A stretch of 5,847 nucleotides of DNA, from the NCBI GenBank assembly GCA_025928535.1, contig JAICJJ010000207.1, positions 1 to 5,847 of the forward strand, given 5' to 3'. The notes under the pieces were generated by a model that did no database searches, was not told where the DNA came from, and saw only the letters and a program-made list of their open reading frames with translations. The first letter of the stretch is position 1; each line of letters starts with the position of its first letter. Both the position numbers and the translations under genes were made by a program. This document shows positions 1 to 5,847 of the stretch, in pieces. The stretch is from Thermomicrobiales bacterium (GTDB lineage Bacteria > Chloroflexota > Chloroflexia > Thermomicrobiales > UBA6265).

Positions 1-866
1 AATGCGAGCACGCCGAACGTGTCGGCGTTGCGGACTTCGCTGTTCGGCTGGATTTCGCCGATGTCGTAGTGGTTGTTGCCGCCGGAGCCGACGACGAATT
101 GCCGGATTCCATGCGCCGGATCGGCATCGCCGTTCGCGTCCTGCGGGGCGAATCGCTCGTAGATATGCTCGTGGCCGGCGAGGACGACCTCGGCGCCGGC
201 ATCGTCGAGCGCGGACCAGAGCGGCGCCACGTCCTCCTCGTCGCCGTGCTCGGAGCCCGAGTTGAAGCGGGGATGATGCCAGTAGGCGAGCGTGCAGCGG
301 GCCGGATGGGCGGCCAGATCGGCGCGCAGCCATCGTTCTTGCGGCGAGCCCGCGTCGCAGCCGCCGATCTCGTCGCAGTTCGAATTGAGCGCGACGATAT
401 GCCAGCCGCCGAGGTCGTAACTGTAATAGCCGGTCGCCGGGTCGCCGGCCGCCGCGCCGAAGTAGTCGAAATAGTCGCGGGCGCCGGGCATGTGGTAGTC
501 GTGGTTGCCCGGAACTGGCCGGGTCCGCGCCTTGTGGCGGCCCCAGGTCGGCTCGTAGCACGCCTGAAATTCCGCCGCCGAGCCGTCTTCATAGACGTGG
601 TCGCCGAGCGTGGCGACGACGCCGGGGAGCGTGTCGAGCAACCGGGCCGTCGCGTCGTCGCCTTTAGAGCGGCAGGAAGCGATGTCGCCGGCGGCGAGCA
701 GCGTTGGCGCGGAACCGGCGGCCGGGGTCGCGGGATTGGCCCGGGCGAGCGCGCGATCATCGGGCGGCGCGTCCACCCAGGTGGCCGCCATCGCCGCCGC
801 GATCAGCCGGGGAGCCAGGGCGCGAGCGAGTCGGGAAGGCCGCGGGTTCGCGTTCGTCATGTGCAT
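1..866 (-). CDS. Secreted calcineurin-like metallophosphoesterase (purple acid phosphatase type), 3' end cut off
   Basis: Predicted two-metal phosphoesterase acting outside the membrane; the substrate is unknown. The 288 visible residues carry the ordered family motifs: GDI (Asp61), GDHVY (Asp89, Tyr92), GNHD (Asn121), WHHP (first His, 197) and GHEH (His232, His234). All metal ligands expected for the purple-acid-phosphatase branch are present, including the Tyr in GDxxY. An Arg-containing N-terminus followed by a short Ala-rich hydrophobic stretch (about residues 17-31) looks like a modest signal peptide. I chose the ATG at 866 because an AAGGGGG site lies 7 bases upstream. A second in-frame ATG at 860 forms an ATGA overlap with the preceding stop but sits 13 bases from that site. 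The gene overlaps its upstream neighbour by 10 bases, suggesting translational coupling. The visible end (SEVRNADTFGVLA) resembles the last part of the catalytic domain, so probably only a short tail is missing, though an extra C-terminal domain cannot be excluded. Family call is firm; enzyme specificity is not. Confidence 0.93.
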   Translation of the reverse strand, partial: MHMTNANPRPSRLARALAPRLIAAAMAATWVDAPPDDRALARANPATPAAGSAPTLLAAGDIASCRSKGDDATARLLDTLPGVVATLGDHVYEDGSAAEFQACYEPTWGRHKARTRPVPGNHDYHMPGARDYFDYFGAAAGDPATGYYSYDLGGWHIVALNSNCDEIGGCDAGSPQERWLRADLAAHPARCTLAYWHHPRFNSGSEHGDEEDVAPLWSALDDAGAEVVLAGHEHIYERFAPQDANGDADPAHGIRQFVVGSGGNNHYDIGEIQPNSEVRNADTFGVLA

Positions 867-2488
867 GGCGGCGCCCCCTTCAAATCCAGATAGGCATGCA
901 CGTAGCGCCCGGTCGCACTGTCGCTCGCCAGCACGAGCAGGCCCGTGGCGCTGGTGACGTTTTGCTTGGTCGAGGTCGCGTTGTTGATCGCCGGCATGTC
1001 GGGATTCTGGATTGCCGGCGTTCCCGGGCCGGGCGGAAATGCGATCCGGTCGAGGCAGGTGGTCTTGTAGAAAATCGCGCCGCCGGTTTCGCGGATCGTG
1101 GCGAACAGGTAGAGCCGGTCATGTTCCTGGTCGATGACGACGCGCGGCCGGCTGTGCTCGTCTTCGACGCGGCCGAACGTGGCGGCGTTCCAGCGGCCGG
1201 CGGGATCGCGCGTCAGCAATTCGATAAAGGGTTGGCCGGTGTTGCGATTGGCCGTCTTGACGCCGGCGTAGACCCGGCCGCCGACATCGGCCTTCAGATC
1301 GAGATGGTCGTTGGCGCAGCCGGTGCTGCAATTGACGCCGCCGCCATAGGCGATTTCGCTCGGCTGCCAGTCTTCCGGCGGATCGGCGTCGCGATGGACG
1401 GCGAAATAGAACCGGCGATCGATCTGGTTGCTCCACATCAAGCCGATCTGGTCGCCGCCGAAGGCGATGATCGCCGGGATGTCGTCATAGTGGACCGCCG
1501 TGCCGGCGATGTCGGGTGTGAATGGCTCGCCCCACTCGGCGTCGTCGCCGAGCGAGCGGTTGACCCAGACGTGTTGGTCGCGGGTGAAGGCGATCCAGAG
1601 CCGCCCGGTCGAATCCTTGGCCAGCGTCACATCCTCGGAACTTCCCTGACGGACGATCACGGGAAAGCCCGGATCGAGCGCATAGGTTTTGCCCAGCGGG
1701 TCGTAACTGAACCGGAGCAACTTGGCCGAACCGGCGGCCAGCGCCGCGGGCGACGCCGGCGAGCCCCAATCCGAAAAGACGGTCGTGCCGGAGACGATGT
1801 AGAGCTTCGACCCATCCGCCAGAACGTCGGCCCGCGCGCTCGTGCGATCGTCGATCGTGACGCCCGTGTCGAACCACGCCTGCAGGCCGCGATCGAACCG
1901 ATAGATGCGGAATGCGCGAGCCGATGGGTTGTAGAGCGATCCCCACCAGGAGCCGTCGTTGAACCAGAGCTTGCTTTCGGCCTTGTCGGCGGTCGGCTCC
2001 CCAACGCCGGAGCCGAGGAAGGAGGAGTCGGCGTCGCCGACGGCGAAGTCGATCTGGTATCGCTGCGCAACGACCTTCGAGGTCTGACCGGCGGCGACCG
2101 CGACGAATTTCACGGTGGTGGTGACTGGAATCGCGAGCGGCGCGTCGTAGACATGCCGGACATGGCTATCGCTGTCGGGCGAGGGGTCGCTGCCGTCGGT
2201 GGTGTAGTAGATCGTGCCCGGCGCGGACGCGATCAGCGTCACGCTTTGGCCGGTCGCGTAGGTTCCGGCCGGCGGCGCCGCCGACACTTTCAGCCGCGGT
2301 GACGGCGCGTTCGATGGCATGGCGAAGCCGGGCGCGGGATGGAACAGCGCCGGCAGCATCAGCGTGAGCGCAACCGCCCAGGCGACGGCGCGAGCGAGCG
2401 ACCGCTCGACTACGAGCCGCCGGCAGCGCGTCGATTTCCGCCGCGAGGGAGCGCATGGCGCCGGGTTGTGACGTGGAGCCTGATTCAT
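857..2488 (-). CDS. Exported CHB_HEX_C-like plus predicted beta-propeller protein (compact paralogue)
   Basis: Complete 543-residue protein of unknown function. A long Arg-rich n-region (residues 1-34) precedes a hydrophobic stretch (about 34-49) and a possible cleavage site after GFA56, so export is likely. Residues about 67-146 form a chitobiase/beta-hexosaminidase C-terminal-like domain (CHB_HEX_C_1 type), recognisable by PAGTYATGQSVTL, TIYYTTDGSDP and a final Ile/Val-rich strand. Residues about 150-535 contain seven recurring motifs with a turn between two strands: ESKLWFNDGSWWGSLYN (171), DVLADGSKLYIVSG (221), VTLAKDSTGRLWIAF (287), IIAFGGDQIGLMWSN (340), LDLKADVGGRVYAGV (396), VVIDQEHDRLYLF (450) and LLVLASDSATGRYVHAY (517). 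I infer a seven-bladed propeller. No C-terminal anchor or catalytic motif is evident. It closely resembles the C-terminal half of the next upstream gene. The ATG at 2488 is the only plausible start before the hydrophobic segment and has AGGAA 5 bases upstream. The stop overlaps the phosphoesterase start. Confidence 0.93.
   Translation of the reverse strand: MNQAPRHNPAPCAPSRRKSTRCRRLVVERSLARAVAWAVALTLMLPALFHPAPGFAMPSNAPSPRLKVSAAPPAGTYATGQSVTLIASAPGTIYYTTDGSDPSPDSDSHVRHVYDAPLAIPVTTTVKFVAVAAGQTSKVVAQRYQIDFAVGDADSSFLGSGVGEPTADKAESKLWFNDGSWWGSLYNPSARAFRIYRFDRGLQAWFDTGVTIDDRTSARADVLADGSKLYIVSGTTVFSDWGSPASPAALAAGSAKLLRFSYDPLGKTYALDPGFPVIVRQGSSEDVTLAKDSTGRLWIAFTRDQHVWVNRSLGDDAEWGEPFTPDIAGTAVHYDDIPAIIAFGGDQIGLMWSNQIDRRFYFAVHRDADPPEDWQPSEIAYGGGVNCSTGCANDHLDLKADVGGRVYAGVKTANRNTGQPFIELLTRDPAGRWNAATFGRVEDEHSRPRVVIDQEHDRLYLFATIRETGGAIFYKTTCLDRIAFPPGPGTPAIQNPDMPAINNATSTKQNVTSATGLLVLASDSATGRYVHAYLDLKGAPPCT
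874..880 (-). promoter_or_regulatory. Ribosome binding site of the metallophosphoesterase, inside the upstream gene
   Basis: The minus strand reads AAGGGGG here, one mismatch from the AGGAGG core, 7 bases before the ATG at 866. It lies within the last codons of the upstream gene. The spacing favours the ATG at 866 over the one at 860. Confidence 0.6.
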
Positions 2489-2493
2489 CGCGG

Positions 2494-2498
2494 TTCCT
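2494..2498 (-). promoter_or_regulatory. Ribosome binding site of the compact propeller protein
   Basis: The minus strand reads AGGAA followed by CCGCG and then the ATG at 2488, a spacing of 5 bases. It supports this start codon and so the unusually long, Arg-rich signal-peptide n-region. Confidence 0.6.
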
Positions 2499-2539
2499 GA
2501 AGCGTTCAGAGCATCCGTTGCTTCCGGTGAGATGCATGA

Positions 2540-2575
2540 GCGCGGCGTGTCTCTGGGCGATTGGACACGCCGCGC
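2540..2575 (-). terminator. Perfect 12-bp stem-loop between the two propeller genes; possible terminator without a U-tract
   Basis: Arms GCGCGGCGTGTC (2540-2551) and GACACGCCGCGC (2564-2575) are exact reverse complements around a 12-base loop. The stem begins 27 bases after the stop of the large upstream gene and ends 51 bases before the start of the next one. Neither strand has a run of T after the stem, so it is not a canonical intrinsic terminator. It could be a U-poor terminator, a 3'-end-stabilising hairpin, a partial attenuator in the operon, or a dyad operator. The rest of the 114-base gap (2489-2602) shows no -10/-35 pair that I can recognise on the minus strand. Confidence 0.4.
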
Positions 2576-2602
2576 CCCAGCCGATCCGAGACCTGACGCG
2601 AC

Positions 2603-5600
2603 TTACGGCGGATTGATCACGTTGTGGAGGTAGGTGCTGCTGTCTCCGGCGCCGGCCATGACGACGATGCCGGTATTTCCATTGACCAGTTGCTTGGTCG
2701 ACGTGACGTTGTTGATGCTGGCGTCCGTGCTGCTCTGGAGGATCGGCGTGCCCATCCCGGTCGGGAAGGAGATGTTGTTCAGGCTCGATTTCTTGTAGTA
2801 GACCGTCCCGCCCGAACAACAAGGCGCGGCGGCGAAGACGTAGACCATGCCGTCTTGCTCATCGACCATGACGATCGCGCGGGTGTGGTCATTGGCGACG
2901 GTGCCGAAGGGGTAGGCGCTCCATGTCCCGTTCGTCTGGCGGACCAGGAGGTTGGTCAAGGGATCGGTCGATTTGGTGAATGACGTCTTGGCGGCGGCGA
3001 AGACGCGACCGCTCGAATCGGCCTTCAGGCTTATGTGGTCGTCGGCTCCCAACTTGCCGGGGACGAAGTAAGCGACCTCCGCGGTCCAGGCGGTGTCGGC
3101 CGCACCATCAGCGTGCCAGGCGAAGTACATCTTGTTTTCGTTGGCGCCCGACGGGCAGATGTATTCGGGGCACTGGTTGCTCCACATCACGCCGACCTTG
3201 GATCCGAACGAAACGATCGCAGCCGTGTCGTCGGAACTGATGGCGGAGCCGGCGGTCGGCATCTGGTACGGCGCGGTCCAATCGCCATCGCCGCTCTGGG
3301 TGTGCATCACCTTGACGACGGTGTCCTGGGTGAACGCGCCCCAGATCGTGCCGGTCGTGTCTTTGGCGAGGACGAATGTTTCCATGTTGCCCGGCGCGAT
3401 CTGCTGGCCGGCGATGTCGGCGCTGTAGGTCTTGCTGGCCGCGTTGTAGGTGAGTCGCCAAAACTGCGCCGATCCCGAGGCGCTGCTGCTGCTGACGTAG
3501 TCTTGCTGATTCGGCCCTTGCATGACGTGGGAGACGGCGTAGAGCGTGCCGCCGTCGGCGAGGGCGTCCCATTTGAAGCTGCTGGTGGAGCCGAGGCTCG
3601 GGCTGAGCGGCGTGCCATCGGCGGTGACGTTGCTCCAGAGTTGCGTCGCCATGTCGAGACGGGAGATGCGCCAACCCTTCGGCGAGACGGGATTGTAGAA
3701 AATGCCCCACCAAGAGCCGTCCTGATACCAGAGCTTGCTTTCGGAGTCTTTGGATGTCGGGGCGCTCGAGCCGCTGTAGGACATGTCGCGATAGCCCGCC
3801 GTCGTGGCGATCGTGTAGACCTCCGACATGACCGGCGACTGCCGCTTGTCGGCCGTGATGGCGACGAAGCGGATGTTCGTCGTCCGCTGCACGCTGAACG
3901 GGCTGTTGAAGACGGAGCGCGTGGAGCTCGTGCGCGGGTCGGTGCCGTCGCCGGTGTAATAGATCGTGCTCGTTTCCGACGCCGTCAGCGTCACGGTCGG
4001 CGGGTTGGTGTAGACGCCGCCCTGCGGCGAGGCGCTGACCGTCACCGGGTTGGGCGTCGGCGATGGCGTCGCGATCGGCGTGGCGGTCGGCGTGGCGGTC
4101 GCGGTTGGCGTGGCCGTTGGCGACGGCGTCGGCGTCGGGGTGTCGGTCGGCAGCGGGGTCGGCGTGTCCGTCGGCGTTGGCGTCGGCGTATCCGTCGGCG
4201 TTGGCGTCGGCGTGTTCGTCGGCGTCGGCGTGTTGGTGGCGATGGGCGTCGAGGTCGGGGTGTCGGTCGATGTGGCCGTTGACGTGGCGGTCGCCGTCGC
4301 GGTCGCGGTCGGCGTGCTCGTCGCCGTCGCCGTGGCGGTTGGGGCGCCGCCCGCGAATGTGACGACCAATTGCGGCCGGAAAGCGGAGTTTGCCACTTCT
4401 TCCTTCGAATAGAAATAACCGGCGTCCGAACTCTCCGGGACGAGGTCGAGGCTGTAGACGCCGTCGCCGGTGATCGCGGCGGTCACGTCGTAGTCGACCT
4501 CGACGTTGGTGGCGACGGCGCCGACGTTGGCGATGATCGGCCCGCTGCGCGCGGGCTTGTTGTTCCAGGTGATGCCCCCCTCGGTCCAACTGTTGTCGGG
4601 CACGAGATAGACAGCCGGTCCATTCGGGGTGTTCGAATAGGTATAGGCCGTCGTGTGGAGGCGCAAGATCGCTTGCGTCACCGTGCCGCTGCCGACGCCG
4701 GAGACGGTGAAGCGCAGATAACTTTCCGTCTGCGGCAATGTGTCGACGATCAGGTTGGTGTCCGAGCCGTAGTTGAGGGCCGGATTGGCGCTGGCGACCT
4801 GCGCGTCGGCGTCGGGCGCGAACGTCGCTTGCGAGGTCGCCGCCGCGGCCGTCACCGGCCCTCCTTTTGGCTGGTTGGGATTGTGACGCTTCGTCTTGTT
4901 GACGGCCTTGACGGTCGTGAAGGTCCACGAAGCGTCGCTGTTCATGTGGGTCCCGTTCGCGGTCGCGATTCCGCCGTCACCGCCTTTCAGCGTCGCGGTG
5001 AATTTGGCGTTCGGGGCGATTTTGCTTCGGGGCTGCAGCGTCGCGGTTTGGGACGGCGCGTCGTAGACGACATCGGCCGGAACGCGCTTGCCGCCCGAGC
5101 GCGTCAGCGTGAAGGTGGCCGTCGTGAAGGTCGCCGGGTCCATCGGTTGGGCGAACGTCATTTCGACGTTGGCGTCCGTCGCGACATTGGCGGACGTATC
5201 GACCGGTTCCCGGTCGGCGATCGGCCAGTCGGTCGATCCTCCGGAACCGCCTTGTGATCCCGTCCCGCTCGTGTCGATCGTCCAGTCGTAGGTCGCCGGA
5301 CTCGCATCAACCGCGCCGGAGCCGTCTTTCGCCCGCACGGCGAACGTATGCGGGCCGTCGGCGAGCCCGTCATAGACGACCGTCTGCGTCTGCTGGCGGT
5401 CCGCATGTTTCCGGCTCGTCGCCTTCTGGCCGGCGGCGCCATTCTGGCGCCCCGCGCCGTTCGATCGGTTCCCCGACCCGCCGGCTTTCTGCGCGGATTT
5501 CTTGCTGCTGGCGGCCTTGGCGATTGGGCACGGGCCAAAGGCGCCGCCGTCGAGCGCGCACTCGAACGTCGCGTTCGACTCGCTGGCCGAGACCGTGAAC

Positions 5601-5847
5601 GTCGCCGCCGCGCTCGCGTCTGGATTGTCCGGACCGCTGACGATCGACGTGTCGGGCGGCGCGTTTTTCGGCGCGGCGACGGTGAACGACCAGGTCTTGG
5701 CGTGGCCCAGCGGCGTTCCCGCCGCGCTCTGGACGGCCGCGTCGCCGGCGTGCAACGTCGCCACATAGGCGCCCGGCGCGAGCGGCGTGGTTGGATGCAA
5801 GACGGCGCGCCGCGCGGTCGCGTCGTAACTGACCTCGGCCGCGACCG
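2603..5847 (-). CDS. Large multidomain surface/secreted protein: Ig-like, DNRLRE, Thr/Pro linker, CHB_HEX_C-like, predicted beta-propeller; N-terminus cut off
   Basis: The frame is open to the right edge. A TTG at 5800 lies inside a domain and is not the start, so 1080 residues are visible. Order, numbered from the edge: 1-58, end of a Big_5/SbsA-type Ig domain; about 63-192, an Ig-like domain ([44 protein letters not shown]) split by a basic insert at 107-154; 205-313, a second Big_5-type domain; 314-339, a Lys/Arg/Asn/Pro linker; 340-500, a DNRLRE (CBM96-like) domain with [30 protein letters not shown] and [11 protein letters not shown]; 502-600, a Thr/Pro/Ala linker; 601-679, a CHB_HEX_C_1-like domain; 680-1080, a predicted seven-bladed propeller with motifs starting near 701, 759, 824, 875, 938, 989 and 1059. 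These families usually bind polysaccharide or serve as spacers; none of the domains is clearly catalytic. No LPXTG, membrane anchor or dockerin occurs at the C-terminus (ends HNVINPP). The signal peptide and any N-terminal enzyme would lie outside the window. Likely an extracellular binding or adhesion protein; its ligand is unknown. Confidence 0.92.
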   Translation of the reverse strand, partial: VAAEVSYDATARRAVLHPTTPLAPGAYVATLHAGDAAVQSAAGTPLGHAKTWSFTVAAPKNAPPDTSIVSGPDNPDASAAATFTVSASESNATFECALDGGAFGPCPIAKAASSKKSAQKAGGSGNRSNGAGRQNGAAGQKATSRKHADRQQTQTVVYDGLADGPHTFAVRAKDGSGAVDASPATYDWTIDTSGTGSQGGSGGSTDWPIADREPVDTSANVATDANVEMTFAQPMDPATFTTATFTLTRSGGKRVPADVVYDAPSQTATLQPRSKIAPNAKFTATLKGGDGGIATANGTHMNSDASWTFTTVKAVNKTKRHNPNQPKGGPVTAAAATSQATFAPDADAQVASANPALNYGSDTNLIVDTLPQTESYLRFTVSGVGSGTVTQAILRLHTTAYTYSNTPNGPAVYLVPDNSWTEGGITWNNKPARSGPIIANVGAVATNVEVDYDVTAAITGDGVYSLDLVPESSDAGYFYSKEEVANSAFRPQLVVTFAGGAPTATATATSTPTATATATATSTATSTDTPTSTPIATNTPTPTNTPTPTPTDTPTPTPTDTPTPLPTDTPTPTPSPTATPTATATPTATPIATPSPTPNPVTVSASPQGGVYTNPPTVTLTASETSTIYYTGDGTDPRTSSTRSVFNSPFSVQRTTNIRFVAITADKRQSPVMSEVYTIATTAGYRDMSYSGSSAPTSKDSESKLWYQDGSWWGIFYNPVSPKGWRISRLDMATQLWSNVTADGTPLSPSLGSTSSFKWDALADGGTLYAVSHVMQGPNQQDYVSSSSASGSAQFWRLTYNAASKTYSADIAGQQIAPGNMETFVLAKDTTGTIWGAFTQDTVVKVMHTQSGDGDWTAPYQMPTAGSAISSDDTAAIVSFGSKVGVMWSNQCPEYICPSGANENKMYFAWHADGAADTAWTAEVAYFVPGKLGADDHISLKADSSGRVFAAAKTSFTKSTDPLTNLLVRQTNGTWSAYPFGTVANDHTRAIVMVDEQDGMVYVFAAAPCCSGGTVYYKKSSLNNISFPTGMGTPILQSSTDASINNVTSTKQLVNGNTGIVVMAGAGDSSTYLHNVINPP
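4046..4342 (-). repeat. Low-complexity repeat encoding a ~99-residue Thr/Pro/Ala linker
   Basis: This stretch encodes residues 502-600 of the large protein, almost entirely alternating Thr with Pro, Ala, Ser or Asp (for example [10 protein letters not shown] and TPTPTPTD). At the DNA level it is a degenerate array of the hexamer-like unit GGCGTC/GGCGTT on the plus strand. It separates the DNRLRE domain from the CHB_HEX_C-like and propeller half, so it acts as an extended, flexible spacer. Thr-rich linkers of this kind are often O-glycosylated in secreted bacterial proteins; that is inference here. The compact paralogue lacks it. Confidence 0.9.
4167..4214 (-). repeat. Two tandem 24-bp units inside the Thr/Pro linker
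   Basis: Two adjacent 24-base units (4167-4190 and 4191-4214) are identical except for the last base. Each encodes one Thr/Pro/Asp octapeptide of the TPTPTPTD type. A more degenerate copy follows on the higher-coordinate side. Near identity suggests a recent slippage duplication that keeps the frame because 24 is a multiple of three. Confidence 0.8.
5384..5527 (-). other. Lys/Arg-rich low-complexity insert within an Ig-like domain of the large protein
   Basis: Residues 107-154 of the visible protein separate the strand ending GAFGPC from the strand beginning VVYDGLADG. In the common form of this Ig-like repeat these are joined by a loop of only a few residues. The insert has 6 Lys, 4 Arg and 1 Asp and is rich in Gly, Ala, Ser, Gln and Asn, with no hydrophobic core pattern. 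The frame is kept and base composition resembles the flanks, so it looks like an expanded loop rather than a sequencing error. Its role is unknown. Confidence 0.7.

Noticed and set aside
704..2302. A 532-codon open frame on the plus strand, antisense to the compact propeller gene
   Set aside because: The translation is Arg/Gly/Ala/Val/Asp-rich with no domain pattern, as expected opposite a GC-rich gene. The minus-strand frame has clear domains, a ribosome site and a paralogue.
2386..2488. Twin-arginine signal in the compact propeller protein
   Set aside because: There are Arg-Arg pairs (SRRKST, RCRRLV) but no match to the S/T-RR-x-F-L-K consensus next to the hydrophobic core. An ordinary signal peptide with a long n-region is simpler.
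2489..2602. A promoter for the two downstream genes
   Set aside because: No convincing -10/-35 pair is visible on the minus strand in this GC-rich gap, so I did not annotate one. A promoter of unfamiliar consensus remains possible.
3035..4282. A 415-codon plus-strand open frame, and another at 4370-5257
   Set aside because: Both are antisense to the large protein and end in Arg-rich or Gly/Val-rich low complexity that only mirrors the minus-strand gene.
4046..4342. CRISPR array or regulatory iterons
   Set aside because: The repeats are short, contiguous and degenerate, in frame with the coding sequence, with no spacers. They encode a Thr/Pro linker.
3108..4928. A 606-codon minus-strand open frame in an alternative frame of the large gene
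   Set aside because: Composition is His/Arg/Asp-rich, typical of a shifted frame in GC-rich DNA. The overlapping frame carries recognisable DNRLRE and CHB_HEX_C-like domains.
5798..5800. TTG as the start codon of the large protein
   Set aside because: The frame continues to the edge, and the preceding residues ([15 protein letters not shown]) complete the Ig-like domain in the same way as the second Big_5-type copy does. The true start is outside the window.

Overview
The window is GC-rich bacterial DNA. Everything supportable in it lies on the minus strand: three co-directional genes, read from right to left. They encode exported, multidomain proteins built from Ig-like domains, a chitobiase-C-terminal-like domain, a DNRLRE/CBM96-type domain and a very long Thr/Pro linker. 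Such TPTPT-type linkers, together with DNRLRE and CHB_HEX_C modules, are common in high-GC Chloroflexota, and similar Ig-like repeats occur in Actinobacteria. A Chloroflexota-like origin is my best guess, but there is no rRNA or housekeeping gene here to confirm it.

Right part (2603-5847): a large surface or secreted protein whose N-terminus lies beyond the right edge; 1080 residues are visible. Its order is a partial Big_5/SbsA-type Ig domain, a second Ig-like domain interrupted by a Lys/Arg-rich insert, another Big_5-type domain, a basic linker, a DNRLRE domain, a ~99-residue Thr/Pro linker, a CHB_HEX_C-like domain, and a ~400-residue module with seven recurring strand-turn-strand motifs that I read as a beta-propeller. 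A 114-base gap (2489-2602) follows, holding a perfect 12-bp stem-loop and a Shine-Dalgarno site but no recognisable promoter.

Middle (857-2488): a 543-residue exported protein that is a paralogue of the C-terminal half of the large protein (CHB_HEX_C-like domain plus propeller), without its N-terminal arms or Thr/Pro linker.

Left (1-866): a calcineurin-like metallophosphoesterase of the purple-acid-phosphatase type, exported by prediction, overlapping the middle gene by 10 bases and running off the left edge. The overlap argues for translational coupling of the middle gene and the phosphatase. The large gene may share the transcript or may be separated from them by the hairpin.

Taken together this looks like a small extracellular or cell-surface locus: one large multi-module binding protein, one compact paralogue with the same predicted propeller, and one secreted phosphoesterase. 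The propeller module does not match a family I can name, and it is the most interesting item here. I see no mobile element, CRISPR array, tRNA or rRNA.
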